Assembly: GCA_021325435.1 (NCBI GenBank)
Contig: JAJPHE010000047.1
Coordinates: 1-44,883 of the forward strand
DNA from: Actinomycetota bacterium
Lineage (GTDB): Bacteria; Actinomycetota; Acidimicrobiia; Acidimicrobiales; JAJPHE01
DNA length: 44,883 nucleotides
Reading direction: 5' to 3'
Shown: one piece after another, positions 1-8,445 of the stretch
How the letters are laid out: each line of letters starts with the position of its first letter
How positions within the stretch are numbered: position 1 is the first letter of the stretch
Program-made: the position numbers and the translations under genes
The notes under the pieces: model-generated
The model's input: only the letters and a program-made list of their open reading frames with translations
The model's database searches: none
What the model was told of the DNA's origin: nothing

Positions 1-28
1 CTCCCGGGTCGGACTGCCCCCTGCTTCC

Positions 29-1114
29 TCAGGCCGCTGCGACGGCCCAAAGGCGGAGTCCTTTCACCTCCGCACGGTTGGATGGCGCCTCGTGGCGCAC
101 GGGGTTGTTGGACCAGATCTGCTTCCAATGCTCCTTGGGGAATCCGGCGAAGGCCAACAGGTCGGGGGCCATGTCGACCAGCATCGCTGTGGCGTCACCG
201 AAGCGGTCGGCGAGTTGGTCGACCACCCGGGCGTGCTGGGCCCAGACCTGGGTGGCGTCGGGCTGCTCGAAGATGGTGCGCACCAGGGTGGCGAACATCG
301 CCTGGGACGCCTTGGGCACCCGGGTCAACAGGTTGCGCATGGCGTGGGTCCGGCACCGCTGCCAGGTAGCCCCGGGCAGGACGGCCTCGATGGCGCCCTT
401 GAGGCCCTCGTGGGCGTCGGAGACCACCAGGGCCACCCCGGACAGGCCGCGGGCCACCAGAGAGCGAAGGAACGCGAGCCATCCCGCCCCGTCCTCGGTG
501 GTGATCACGTCGACGCCGAGGATCTCCCGGTTGCCGTTGGCGTTGACTCCGGTGGCGATCACCACCGCCACGTTCACGATCCGGCCGCCCTCGCGCACCT
601 TCTGGGTGAGGGCGTCCATCCACAGGTAGGTGTAAGGCCCGGCGTCGAGTGGCCGGCTGCGGAACGCCTCCACCTGGGCATCCAGGGTCTTGGCCATCTC
701 GGAGACCTGGGACTTGGAGATCCCGTCGATGCCCATGGCCCTCACCACGTCGTAGACCCGGCGGGTCGACACCCCCTCCAGGTAGCACTGGGCCACCACC
801 TGAGTCAGGGCCTGCTCGGCCCGGCGACGGGGCTCGAGCAGCCACCCCGGGTAGTAGCTGCCGTGGCGCAACTTGGGGACGGCGAGCTCGATGGTGCCCG
901 CCCGGGTGTCCCAGTCCCGCAGCCGGTAGCCGTTGCGGGAGTTCACCCGACCGTCGGTCACCTCCCCGTAGCCGGCCCCGCAGGCCGCCTGGGCCTCGGC
1001 GCCCATCAAGACCTCGGCGAACGTCTCGACCATCTCGGCCAGCAGATCGCCGCCGTCCTCCTCGAGGTGCTTCACCAGCCACGCCCGCAGGTCCATAGTG
1101 TTGGGGACTGCCAC
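29..1114 (-). pseudogene. IS256-family (Mutator-type) transposase, C-terminally broken
   Basis: The 361-residue frame starts at GTG 1114 behind GAGAGGAG. It matches the IS256 DDE transposases: an N-terminal helical region, then the first catalytic Asp in LWMDALTQKV and the second in VVSDAHEGLKGA, followed by the family's C-W-x-H-x-x-R-N region (WQRCRTHAMRNLL). Homology runs to EHWKQIWSNNP (about residue 339, near base 97). There the family normally continues NPxERLNKEIRRRTDVVG, carrying the third catalytic residue, Glu, and about 60 more residues. Here it switches to an unrelated tail and stops at 29. The last catalytic Glu is therefore missing and the product is probably dead. The cause (deletion, recombination with another copy, or an assembly join) cannot be told from this window because only about 95 bases remain beyond the break. 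Confidence 0.85.
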
Positions 1115-1244
1115 CGCATCTCCTCTCAGTTCGTCTCTCGCAGGACTTCTGAGATTGATGCGGTGGTCGTCGCGTATGGGGGATGCTCAGCGCCGGCGCC
1201 GGCTCACCCCGTACACCACTCAGGTGGACTCAAACTGACACTGC
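1115..1244 (-). mobile_element. 5' flank and probable outer end of the IS256-type element
   Basis: This is the non-coding stretch ahead of the transposase start. On the minus strand the outermost part reads GTGTCAGTTTGAGTCCACC (about 1226-1244), a plausible terminal inverted repeat. It also holds a GCGCCGGCGC palindrome near 1191-1200. The matching inverted repeat and the target duplication lie beyond the left edge or are deleted, so the exact boundary is inferred. Confidence 0.4.
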
Positions 1245-1350
1245 GCGCCGGGTCTAATCGCTGGTCGATGCCGTCCGGGGTTGGCCGGTCCCTGTCACCG
1301 GGTAGCAGCCATGAGAGACCTACAAGGCGACGGAGAGAGGGGTATCTCTC

Positions 1351-1926
1351 ATGGCACGAGATCTATCCGGCAAGAAGGTGGCGTTCCTTACCGCCAACGA
1401 GGGCGTCGAGCAGGTCGAGCTCACTCGCCCCTGGAAGGCAGTGGAAGGCTCGGGCGGGCGGCCGGTACTGGTCGCACCCGAGTCGGGCCAGGTGCAGGCC
1501 TTCAACCACCTCGACCGGGCCGACACCTTCAAGGTCGATCAGACGACCGCCCAGCTGCGGGTGGACGACTTTGACGCCGTCGTGCTTCCTGGTGGCGTGG
1601 CCAACCCTGACCAGCTGCGCCAGGACGAGGCGGCGGTGACCTTCCTGCGCCAGATGGTGGAGGCGGGCAAGCCGATCGCTGTCATCTGCCACGGTCCGTG
1701 GACGCTCGTGGAGGCCGACGTCGTGCGGGAACGCACGCTGACCTCCTGGCCCAGCCTCAAGACGGACATCCGTAATGCCGGCGGGCAGTGGACGGACCAG
1801 CAGGTGGTGGTGTGCGAAGGCGGACCCAACGTGATCATCAGCAGCCGCAAGCCCGACGACCTGGACGCCTTCTGCACCAAGCTCGTCGAGGTCTTCGAGC
1901 GCCAGCCTGCGGGCAAGGCCGCCTAG
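1351..1926 (+). CDS. DJ-1/PfpI family protein (type 1 glutamine amidotransferase-like)
   Basis: This 191-residue protein has the single-domain DJ-1/PfpI (YhbO-like) fold. It starts at ATG 1351 after a GAGAGAGGGG stretch. The N-terminal strand KKVAFLTANEGVE, the glycine loop VVLPGGVANPDQLR and the nucleophile elbow AVICHGPWTL (Cys about residue 113) are all present. The Cys-His pair is the usual PfpI active site. Family members are described as stress proteins, with glyoxalase/deglycase or weak peptidase activity; which applies here cannot be read from sequence. It stands alone, convergent with the next gene across a strong hairpin. Confidence 0.9.
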   Translation: MARDLSGKKVAFLTANEGVEQVELTRPWKAVEGSGGRPVLVAPESGQVQAFNHLDRADTFKVDQTTAQLRVDDFDAVVLPGGVANPDQLRQDEAAVTFLRQMVEAGKPIAVICHGPWTLVEADVVRERTLTSWPSLKTDIRNAGGQWTDQQVVVCEGGPNVIISSRKPDDLDAFCTKLVEVFERQPAGKAA

Positions 1927-1931
1927 CGCGT

Positions 1932-1967
1932 TCGGGCTCGTCGGGCTCAATGGCCCGGCGAGCCCGA
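1932..1967. terminator. Bidirectional hairpin terminator
   Basis: Arms TCGGGCTCG (1932-1940) and CGAGCCCGA (1959-1967) pair perfectly. After one T-G mismatch the inner CGGG/CCCG pairs continue, giving a 14-step stem around an 8-base loop. It sits between two convergent stop codons (1926 and 1976). There is no long T-run. Confidence 0.65.
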
Positions 1968-1975
1968 GAGGCGGA

Positions 1976-2380
1976 TCAGGCCGGCGGGCCCTCCCCGGGA
2001 GACGGCAGCCGGCTCAGGACCTCGGACTCGTCTGGGCCGGCCTCGGGGCCGTACTTGACCGTGAGGGTCCCCCGGGCCGAGCACGATGGACACCGCAACG
2101 CCACCACCAAGGACATGTCGGCCGGGTCCGACGCCCCTTCGGTCCTCACGTTCCGCTCGCTCTCGAACTGGTCGGCGTCGGCGGTCTGGCCGCACTGTCG
2201 GCAGGTGAGACGCCCCCCAGCCGTCACGACCATCTGGGCGGTGAACCCCTCCGTCTCGAGGGCCCTGACCACCTCCTCCACGGTGGTCGCCCCGCTGGCG
2301 TACTCGAGCGGCGAGCTGGGCTGGGGGGTGCCGTCCCGTTCTGGAGCCGTCACCTGCACCGCCGGGCAATAGTCATCCAC
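1976..2380 (-). CDS. Zinc-ribbon hypothetical protein
   Basis: This is a 134-residue protein starting at GTG 2380. A helical segment (about residues 30-50, TTVEEVVRALETEGF) is followed by a CRQC pair and later a CPSC pair spaced about 38 residues apart. That is the pattern of a four-cysteine zinc ribbon. The C-terminus is Pro/Glu-rich. The specific family was not recognised. A nucleic-acid or protein-binding role is only inferred from the ribbon. The gene is convergent with the DJ-1 gene and diverges from the mycothiol-type enzyme at 2466. Confidence 0.7.
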   Translation of the reverse strand: MDDYCPAVQVTAPERDGTPQPSSPLEYASGATTVEEVVRALETEGFTAQMVVTAGGRLTCRQCGQTADADQFESERNVRTEGASDPADMSLVVALRCPSCSARGTLTVKYGPEAGPDESEVLSRLPSPGEGPPA

Positions 2381-2465
2381 GCCGGCCTACCCGGCCGAGG
2401 CCGGGGACGAAACCGGTGGACCAGCCCTCTGGACCAGTCCTCGTCTCCGGCGGTATGCATCCCTC

Positions 2466-3200
2466 GTGCGTCTCAGCCCCAGCTCCTACCTCGACCACCT
2501 CCGGGCGGACTGCGAGGCCATGGGCCGGCCCCCCGGTGACCTCGGGGCCGCCGTGGCCGGCTGCCCGGGCTGGGACGTGGCCGAGCTCATCCGCCACACG
2601 GGACTGATCCACCGCTGGGTCACGACCATGGTGTCCCAGCACGCCGAGGAGCGGCTCTCCAGAAGAGAGCTGCCCGAGCCTCCGGAGCGCGGCACCCTGG
2701 TGGAGTGGTTCCGACAGGGGGCCGGCGAGCTGTGCGACACCCTGGAGGGGGCGGGCACCGACAGCCCGGTGTGGAACTGGACCCCACACGAGCCGAGGAC
2801 GACCGCCTTCTGGTACCGGCGCATGGCCCAGGAGACAGCCGTGCACCGTTGGGACGCCGAGGCGGCCGCCGGCTCGCCGCCGCCCATCGACCCGGAGCTG
2901 GCGGTGGACGGCATCGCCGAGATGTTCGAGGTGCACCTGCCCCTGCTGGCCGGGCGCGGCGGGGTCGACCTGGGTGGCTCACTGCACGTGCACGCCACCG
3001 ATGCCGACGGAGAATGGACTCTGCGCCCCGACGGCCAGGTGCCCTCGGTCGAGACCGGTCATGCCAAGGGGGACGCCGCGGTACGGGGACCGGCGTCGGC
3101 TTTGCTTCTTGCCCTCTGGGGCCGTGGCACCGTCGACCAGTTGGAGGTTTGCGGCGAGGCGGCCATCTTCACCCGTTGGCGCGACCAGGTCGCCCTCTGA
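2466..3200 (+). CDS. Maleylpyruvate isomerase family / mycothiol-dependent enzyme (DinB-like)
   Basis: This 244-residue protein starts at GTG 2466. The N-terminal four-helix DinB-like domain is evident from CPGWDVAELIRHTGLIHRWV, the usual location of the first metal-binding His. The second motif, HRWDAEAAAG (about residues 128-137), carries the His/Asp expected of the family. The C-terminal part (about 160-244) is the smaller SCP2-like MDMPI_C domain, ending with a VCGEAAIFTRWRDQV stretch. The family includes mycothiol-dependent isomerases and S-transferases of actinobacteria. The substrate is unknown. Confidence 0.85.
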   Translation: MRLSPSSYLDHLRADCEAMGRPPGDLGAAVAGCPGWDVAELIRHTGLIHRWVTTMVSQHAEERLSRRELPEPPERGTLVEWFRQGAGELCDTLEGAGTDSPVWNWTPHEPRTTAFWYRRMAQETAVHRWDAEAAAGSPPPIDPELAVDGIAEMFEVHLPLLAGRGGVDLGGSLHVHATDADGEWTLRPDGQVPSVETGHAKGDAAVRGPASALLLALWGRGTVDQLEVCGEAAIFTRWRDQVAL

Positions 3201-3244
3201 GCCGGCGCCGGTCGATTCGGCGGTCGGTGCGCCGGGAAGATGAC

Positions 3245-3691
3245 ATGGCGGAGATGCAAGCGGACCCCATCCCCGAGCTGAAGTCCCTCGATGAGCTGGT
3301 CGACCTCGCCCAGCAGAAGCAGGACCTCTACGTGCGCTGGTCGCACGGCCCTGAGGTCGACCTCCACGAGGCCACCAGCCGCGACGAACTCACCGGAGCG
3401 GCGCTGCCGGGCTTGTGCGCCAACCCGTTGGCCGTCGAGCCCTGGTGGGGAGACCGGCCCCTGCGGATGTGGGTGGCCCGGCGGCTCTACGACTATCGGC
3501 ATCTGAGGGATGAGCACCCGGGCGTGCGTCCGTGGGTCCTGCAGGGCGTCGAGCTCGGACGTGGTCCGGACAACGAGCCGGTGGTCGACGACGTCACCCC
3601 GGTGGCGTGGCTGTCCGACGAGGTGGTGGCCGAGGCGGTGGCGGCGGTCGAGGACGCCACCGAGGACTGGGGCTCCCTCCGCCGGTCGTGA
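3245..3691 (+). CDS. DUF6098 family protein
   Basis: This protein has 148 residues from ATG 3245. Recognisable family features are the SLDELVDLAQQ start, YVRWSHGPEVDL, the NPLAVEPWW motif, a RPWVLQG strand, and RGPDNEPVV then VAWLSDEVVAEA near the end. The family is common in actinobacteria and has no established function. The stop overlaps the GTG start of the PAS protein by 4 bases (GTGA), so the two are probably co-translated. Confidence 0.75.
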   Translation: MAEMQADPIPELKSLDELVDLAQQKQDLYVRWSHGPEVDLHEATSRDELTGAALPGLCANPLAVEPWWGDRPLRMWVARRLYDYRHLRDEHPGVRPWVLQGVELGRGPDNEPVVDDVTPVAWLSDEVVAEAVAAVEDATEDWGSLRRS

Positions 3692-4146
3692 GCCCGCTCG
3701 GGATGTCCGACGCGGAGCTGGCCGCCGCCGCGGTGCGGGCCGTTCCCGACGCAGTCGTCGTGGTCGACCGCAACGGCATCATCCAGCTGTGGAACTCAGG
3801 CGCCGCCCGGATCTTCGGCTGGGCCGAGGATCAGGCGGTGGGCCGGTCGCTGGACCTCATCGTGCCCGAGCGGCTCCGTCAACGGCACTGGGAGGGGTTC
3901 CACCACGCCGTGGCCACCGGCACCACCCGTTACGGCGCCGACTCTCTGCTCGCCGTGCCGGCGGTGCGGGCCGACGGGGAACAGATCTCAGTCGAGTTCA
4001 CCGTGGCCTTCATCACCCCACCCGGAGAGGACGCAGCCGGCGGCATGGTCGCCGTCCTACGCGACGTCACCGAGCGTCGCCGGGCGGAGCGTGAGTTGCG
4101 GTCGCGCCTGGCCGAGCTGGAGAAGGCCGCCGAGGCTCAGCGGTAG
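3688..4146 (+). CDS. Stand-alone PAS domain protein
   Basis: This is a protein of about 152 residues. It is assigned to GTG 3688, which overlaps the preceding stop; ATG 3703 is the alternative. A single PAS/PAC module fills it: AVPDAVVVVDRNGII, then the WNSGAARIFGW helix and GRSLDLIVPERLRQRHWEG, ending in VLRDVTERRRAERELRSRL and a short coiled coil. No kinase, GGDEF or cyclase output domain follows. It may act by binding a partner, or it may be the remnant of a longer sensor. Its stop overlaps the convergent peptidase gene's stop by 10 bases. Confidence 0.85.
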   Translation: MSPLGMSDAELAAAAVRAVPDAVVVVDRNGIIQLWNSGAARIFGWAEDQAVGRSLDLIVPERLRQRHWEGFHHAVATGTTRYGADSLLAVPAVRADGEQISVEFTVAFITPPGEDAAGGMVAVLRDVTERRRAERELRSRLAELEKAAEAQR

Positions 4147-4838
4147 GCGGAGGCCGACGACACGAGGGACTGGAACAGGGCCAGGTGCTCGGGGCGGTGG
4201 CGGAGCAGCTCGGGATGCCACTGGACGCCCACGACGTTGCGGCGGCCGACGGCCTCGATCCCTTCGACGGTACCGTCCTCGGCGTAGGCGGTAGCCACGG
4301 CGCCGGGGCCCAGCGCCCCGCTCGCCTGGTGGTGCAATGAGTTGACCTCGACCTCCTCCACGCCGATCCAGTTGGCGAGGGTGGAGCCAGGTCCGACCTT
4401 CACCCGGTGAATGGCCTGGTTGTAACGAGCCATGTCGAAGTGGTCGTCCAGGTGCTGGACCAGCGCCCCGCCCAGGGCCACGCCGAGAACCTGGGCCCCC
4501 CGACAGATGGCCAGGGTGGGGTGGTCGCGCTGGACGGCTTCGCGGCACACGGCCAGGTCCAACCGGTCCCGTGCCGGGTCGGTGGCCCCGGTCTTCGGAT
4601 GGCGCTCCTCCCCGTAGCTGGAGGGGTCCACGTCGTCGCCGCCGGTGACGACCAGCCCGTCGACCCGGTCGAGCAGGACGGCGGCGTCCTCGGGATCGAC
4701 CATGGGGAGCAGGACGGGTATCCCCCCGGCCTTGCGCACGGCCTTGACGTAGGAGGCGTTGGCCACGTGGTGCAACACGCTGGTGCCGGCTTCTTCGACC
4801 AGGCGGAGGTGGGCGGTGATGCCGATGAGGGGTCGCAC
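4137..4838 (-). CDS. Gamma-glutamyl-gamma-aminobutyrate hydrolase family peptidase (PuuD-like)
   Basis: This 233-residue class I glutamine amidotransferase-type peptidase starts at GTG 4838, two bases after the stop of the glutamine synthetase-like gene. Motifs are RPLIGITAHL at the start, VVTGGDDVDPSSYGEE, the nucleophile elbow AICRGAQVLGVALGG (Cys), VNSLHHQA and the catalytic His-Glu in VGVQWHPE. PuuD hydrolyses gamma-glutamyl-GABA in putrescine breakdown. The coupled ligase upstream fits a gamma-glutamylation pathway, but aldehyde dehydrogenase and oxidase partners are not in the window, so the exact substrate is inferred. Confidence 0.88.
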   Translation of the reverse strand: MRPLIGITAHLRLVEEAGTSVLHHVANASYVKAVRKAGGIPVLLPMVDPEDAAVLLDRVDGLVVTGGDDVDPSSYGEERHPKTGATDPARDRLDLAVCREAVQRDHPTLAICRGAQVLGVALGGALVQHLDDHFDMARYNQAIHRVKVGPGSTLANWIGVEEVEVNSLHHQASGALGPGAVATAYAEDGTVEGIEAVGRRNVVGVQWHPELLRHRPEHLALFQSLVSSASAYR

Positions 4839-4840
4839 GA

Positions 4841-6217
4841 TCAGACGACCTCGAAATAGCGGTTTAGCTCCCAATCCGTCACCGACTCCGCCTGGGCGTC
4901 GCCTCCGGTGGTGTTGAACATCAGCCACTCCCACCGCCGGCTCTGGACCCAATGGTTCACCATCTCGTAGCCGAGGACGTCGGTCAGCCCCTTGTCCTCC
5001 TCGAGGGCGTCAGCCGACTTGTTGACGGTGTTCGGCAGGTAGGGGTAGCCGGCCGGCAGTCCCCAGGCCACGACCCTCAGCTCCGGCGGAGGCTCGAGCT
5101 CGTTCTCGATTCCCACCACGCCACCGGCCAGGATGGCCGCCAGCGCCAGGTAGGGGTTGAGGTCGGCCGCTCCGACCCGGTGCTCGACCCGCGCCACCTT
5201 CGGATCGCGGGAGATGACCCGGAGGGCGACCGACTTGTTCTCTTCCGCCCAGCTGACGACCAGCGGGGCGGCGGCGAAGCCGACCATCCTCCGGTAGGAG
5301 TTGACGGTGGGCGTGAGCATGGAATGGGCGCCCGGCATGGTCGCCATGAGGCCGCCGATCCAGTGACGCATGATCTTGGAGCGACCGTCGGGTGCGGCGG
5401 CGTCGTAGAAGGCCGGGCGGGTGCCCTTGGTGATCGAGTGATGGATGTGCATGCCATTGCCGTAGCCGTCGGTGGGACGAGCCATGAAGGTCACGGAATG
5501 GCCCAGGTCGTAGGCGGCTTCGCGCATGGCCTGTCGGGTGCGCACGGTCCAGTCCGCCGCCACCACTGGGTCGGCCGGCTCGAGGTTGATCTCGAACTGG
5601 CCGGGGGCGGCCTCGGCGCTCCATGCCTCCCAGGGGATCCCCATCCCATCCAGCCTCCTCACGACCTCGTCCATGAAGTCGGCCATGCGGTGGGCGTCGT
5701 GGGTGAGATAGCCGAGGGGAGCGGGGACGCCGATGGGCGTCAGGTCGCGGTAGCCCTTCGCCTTGGCCTCGGCGTAGCTCTCGGCGAAGACCATGCCCTC
5801 GATCTCGAAGGCGGCCCGGGCGGCCAGCCCGTGGGTCCGGAGCCGCTCGGTGACCCTGCGGAGAACGCTGCGGGGGCAGACGCTCAGGGGCTCACCGTCG
5901 ACGTCCACGAAGTCGACTAGGCAGGAGGCCATGCCGGGCCGGTTGGGACTGACGATCAGGGTCGACAGGTCGGGCCGCTGGTGGATGTCGCCGAGGCACT
6001 CCTGACGCCAGTCGCCCCACCAGCCGAAATGGGGAGTGCCGCCGACGTCGTAGGCGAAGGCGATGTCGGAGATGGCCGGCCCGAGCGGGAGCGACCGCTC
6101 GAACTTGGTCCGGCTGAGGTGCTTCCCGAGGACGAGCCCTTCGGGGCTCAGCCCCTCGGTGCGCACGGTGGTGATGCCCTGCCCGTCGAGCCACGAGCGG
6201 AGCTGCTCGCCCTTCAT
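4841..6217 (-). CDS. Glutamine synthetase family protein (gamma-glutamylpolyamine synthetase-like)
   Basis: This 458-residue type I glutamine synthetase fold protein starts at ATG 6217, overlapping the preceding stop as ATGA. Metal- and ATP-site motifs are present: AAFEIEGMVF (Glu ligand), APGQFEINLEP, the MHIHHSITK histidine loop (the HxHxS-type ATP/metal segment), then NSYRRMVG and RVEHRVGAADLNPYLALAA. It is close in layout to PuuA-like enzymes that ligate glutamate to amines, rather than to GlnA. No adenylylation-site loop is obvious. The PuuD-like peptidase follows two bases later. Confidence 0.88.
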   Translation of the reverse strand: MKGEQLRSWLDGQGITTVRTEGLSPEGLVLGKHLSRTKFERSLPLGPAISDIAFAYDVGGTPHFGWWGDWRQECLGDIHQRPDLSTLIVSPNRPGMASCLVDFVDVDGEPLSVCPRSVLRRVTERLRTHGLAARAAFEIEGMVFAESYAEAKAKGYRDLTPIGVPAPLGYLTHDAHRMADFMDEVVRRLDGMGIPWEAWSAEAAPGQFEINLEPADPVVAADWTVRTRQAMREAAYDLGHSVTFMARPTDGYGNGMHIHHSITKGTRPAFYDAAAPDGRSKIMRHWIGGLMATMPGAHSMLTPTVNSYRRMVGFAAAPLVVSWAEENKSVALRVISRDPKVARVEHRVGAADLNPYLALAAILAGGVVGIENELEPPPELRVVAWGLPAGYPYLPNTVNKSADALEEDKGLTDVLGYEMVNHWVQSRRWEWLMFNTTGGDAQAESVTDWELNRYFEVV

Positions 6218-6855
6218 CGCCCATCCCCCATGGTCCAGGCGATCGAGCGCCCGGTCAGGACGGAGCCGTGCTCGAAGGAACCGACGGCGAAGACCTTGCC
6301 GTTGAGGTAGTCCTCGCCGAGGATCGAGTTGCCCGAGAAGACGGACTTGAGGTTGTCGGCACTCCCGTGGACCTCGTACTCCGGCTCACCCGGCTGTCCG
6401 AACTGGGCTTCGGAGCCGTCGTCGGTGCAAACGACCCGCAGGGACGCAGGCATCCGCGGCCAGTCCTTGGCGAACTCCCAAAATGCGGCCGCCTCCTCTC
6501 GCCAGGAGCGCAGGGGCGGTTCGAGGACCGACGCGACCCCGAGGGCGAAGAGCGGGTGACGGGCCACCCCCTTCACCTTCGGCTTCGGAGCGTGGGGGCC
6601 GCTCATGTTGTTCCAATCGAGGGTGATCACCACGCCGGCGTCCTTGGCCACGCCCCTTCCCAGCTCGACGGTGCCCCGTCGGAACCGGACCGTCACCGAC
6701 TGGGGGTCCTGCGAGGACTTGAGGGCCAGGACGCCCTTCATGCGGGCCAGGCGACGGGAGAGCTTGGGATGAGCGGCGGCCCGCTTCAGGGTGGCGCCGA
6801 CCCCCTTCACCACCGGCGGGGCGTCATCCTCCAGGACGAATACGGGCGACGGCAT
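6214..6855 (-). CDS. SCP2-like (sterol-carrier-type) protein
   Basis: This is a 213-residue protein. ATG 6855 was chosen over the in-frame ATG at 6897 because GGGAGGA lies just upstream. The stretch SVTVRFRRGTVELGRG followed by AGVVITLDW resembles the strand pair of SCP2-domain proteins. A second strand motif, YLNGKVFAVGSFEHGSVLTG, lies near the end. The family call is moderate; no catalytic residues are evident. It is the first gene of a three-gene operon with the glutamine synthetase-like ligase and the PuuD-like peptidase, so it may bind a hydrophobic amine or acyl substrate (inference). Confidence 0.6.
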   Translation of the reverse strand: MPSPVFVLEDDAPPVVKGVGATLKRAAAHPKLSRRLARMKGVLALKSSQDPQSVTVRFRRGTVELGRGVAKDAGVVITLDWNNMSGPHAPKPKVKGVARHPLFALGVASVLEPPLRSWREEAAAFWEFAKDWPRMPASLRVVCTDDGSEAQFGQPGEPEYEVHGSADNLKSVFSGNSILGEDYLNGKVFAVGSFEHGSVLTGRSIAWTMGDGR

Positions 6856-6927
6856 CGAGTGTTCCTCCCTGTCGCGGCTGGCCGCGGCCATCAGCATGCC
6901 ACCGGGGAACCGGCTACCGCCGACTGC

Positions 6928-7602
6928 TCAGAGGTGGTGCTCGCCCGGGTCGGTCTGCTGGTCTGCCTCGCCGGTCGCTCCGAGGAGGGCGAAGATCGCG
7001 TCGCGCGCCTCGAGAAGGCGGTCGCGGACGTCTCGCAGCGTGTCGCGGCTCAGACTGCCGCTGGCGGCCGCCCCCTCGACGTCCTCCACGAAGGCCTCGA
7101 GATCCGACCGCAGCGCCTTCATGCCGAGTCGGTCGGCGCCACCCCCGTCGTCGCCCCTGGTGCGGTTGGCGCGTTCCTCGTGGCGAGCCTGGCGGGTCGC
7201 CCACCGCTGCTCGCGCCGAGCGTCTTTCATGGCGTGGCGCAACTCCTCGCGCAACCCCCGCACCGAGTGACGGACCTCGTCGCGGATCGATGTCGCCACC
7301 AACCGCGCCGACTCCACCGCCCTCTCCTGCAGCTCGCTCAGCTCGGCCCGCCGGGCGTCGAGCTCGGCCCGCCCGGCATCGGTGAGTCGGTAGACCTTCT
7401 TGCCGTCGATCATCTCGTGCTCGACCAGTCCCTCCTCCTCGAGCGACGACAGCCGCGGGTAGACGGTGCCCGCCGAGGGCGTGTACATGCCGAGCAGCCG
7501 GTCCTCCACCATTCGGATCAGCTCGTATCCGTGCCGGGGCTCCTCTTCGAGCAGCATCAGCAGGAACAGCCGAAGGCCCCCGTGGGCGAAGACCCGGTTC
7601 AT
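6928..7602 (-). CDS. PadR family transcriptional regulator
   Basis: This 224-residue protein starts at ATG 7602, overlapping the DUF4097 stop (ATGA). The PadR winged helix covers about residues 1-85: LRLFLLMLLEEEPRHGYELI, then YTPSAGTVYPRLSSLEEEGL (recognition helix and wing), VYRLTDAGRAEL. A long charged helical region follows (KDARREQRWATRQARHEER) with a final helical C-terminal dimerisation segment. PadR proteins are usually repressors of their own operon. The palindromes at 8408-8445 are the likely operator. Confidence 0.92.
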   Translation of the reverse strand: MNRVFAHGGLRLFLLMLLEEEPRHGYELIRMVEDRLLGMYTPSAGTVYPRLSSLEEEGLVEHEMIDGKKVYRLTDAGRAELDARRAELSELQERAVESARLVATSIRDEVRHSVRGLREELRHAMKDARREQRWATRQARHEERANRTRGDDGGGADRLGMKALRSDLEAFVEDVEGAAASGSLSRDTLRDVRDRLLEARDAIFALLGATGEADQQTDPGEHHL

Positions 7603-8378
7603 GGCGTGGGCACCGGCTCTCGCAGCAGGACCGCCAGCCGTCCAGAAACGCTGTCGACCCGGAGAGACCCGTCGCCGCTGCCGAGGACCGCCCGCCGGCA
7701 CCCGCGCTGTCTGCGGGACCGGTCGGCGGGAAGGTCCACCCTCCCGCTAATGGTGGCGGCATCGACGGTCAGGTCGGCCTCAGGGGAAAGGACGATGGCG
7801 ACGTCACCCGAGACCGTCCGACAGCGGTAACGACCCCCTCGCTGGGATTCGAGATCGACCGCCACGTCACCGGAGGTCGAGAGAACCGACAGGTCGCGCA
7901 GGTGGCCACCGGCCACCCCGATCGGCCCGGAGACGGAGTCGACCCGCAGGGCCCCGCCCACCCCCTCCATGTCCACCCGGCCCGAGACGGTGTGGGCGGT
8001 CAGTTCGCCGGAGACGTAACCCCAGGTCACCGAGCCGCTGACCGTCGTGGTGGTGACGGCGGCGGCGATGCCGGCCACCACCGTCGGGGCGGAGACGGAG
8101 CGGGTTCGTACCGCGGTGCCGGGCGGGCAGGTGACCGCCACCGCGGCCCGTGGTCCTCGGCGCAGGCCCCAGAGCTCGCTCACCTGCCGGACCGCCAGCC
8201 GGCCGCCTTCCAGGCTCACGTCCACCGGAGGCCCGGCCAGCCACTCGACCTCGAGGCGGCCGGGCCCCGCGCTGCCGGCCACCATGATCTCCCCACCGAC
8301 CAGCTGAACCTCGACCGAGTCCACCTCGTCGAGGTCGATGGTCAATCGGCCCTCGTCACTTCCGACCGTGCGCTTCAC
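7599..8378 (-). CDS. DUF4097 beta-strand repeat protein
   Basis: This protein has 259 residues from GTG 8378, which has GGAGGGG five bases upstream; the in-frame GTG at 8396 lies too close to the predicted transcription start. The sequence is a run of short strand repeats of the type TVSGSVTWGYVSGELTAHTV, VDSVSGPIGV, LSTSGDVAVDL, RTVSGDVAI and DSVSGRLAVLL, the right-handed beta-helix pattern of DUF4097 (putative adhesin). There is no signal peptide or membrane anchor. DUF4097-PadR pairs are frequent in actinobacteria and function is unknown. Confidence 0.88.
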   Translation of the reverse strand: MKRTVGSDEGRLTIDLDEVDSVEVQLVGGEIMVAGSAGPGRLEVEWLAGPPVDVSLEGGRLAVRQVSELWGLRRGPRAAVAVTCPPGTAVRTRSVSAPTVVAGIAAAVTTTTVSGSVTWGYVSGELTAHTVSGRVDMEGVGGALRVDSVSGPIGVAGGHLRDLSVLSTSGDVAVDLESQRGGRYRCRTVSGDVAIVLSPEADLTVDAATISGRVDLPADRSRRQRGCRRAVLGSGDGSLRVDSVSGRLAVLLREPVPTP

Positions 8379-8406
8379 GGGCCCCTCCCGGCTCACCAGG
8401 AGTCAC

Positions 8407-8445
8407 ACGATATATCGCGTTAAGCCAGTGTCAAGATATATCTTG
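8407..8445 (-). promoter_or_regulatory. DUF4097-padR promoter with two palindromic operator sites
   Basis: On the minus strand TTGACA (8434-8429), 16 bases, then TATCGT (8412-8407) form a -35/-10 pair. Two perfect palindromes overlap these boxes: CAAGATATATCTTG at 8432-8445 and CGATATATCG at 8408-8417, with centres 26 bases apart. Both share the ATATAT core, in otherwise GC-rich DNA. This is the arrangement of an auto-repressed promoter bound by the PadR protein encoded in the operon (binding is inferred). Confidence 0.7.

Noticed and set aside
92-1639. Long plus-strand frame over the transposase and DJ-1 genes
   Set aside because: Gly/His/Val-rich antisense-type composition, no homology seen, and it overlaps two well-supported genes; a GC-driven shadow.
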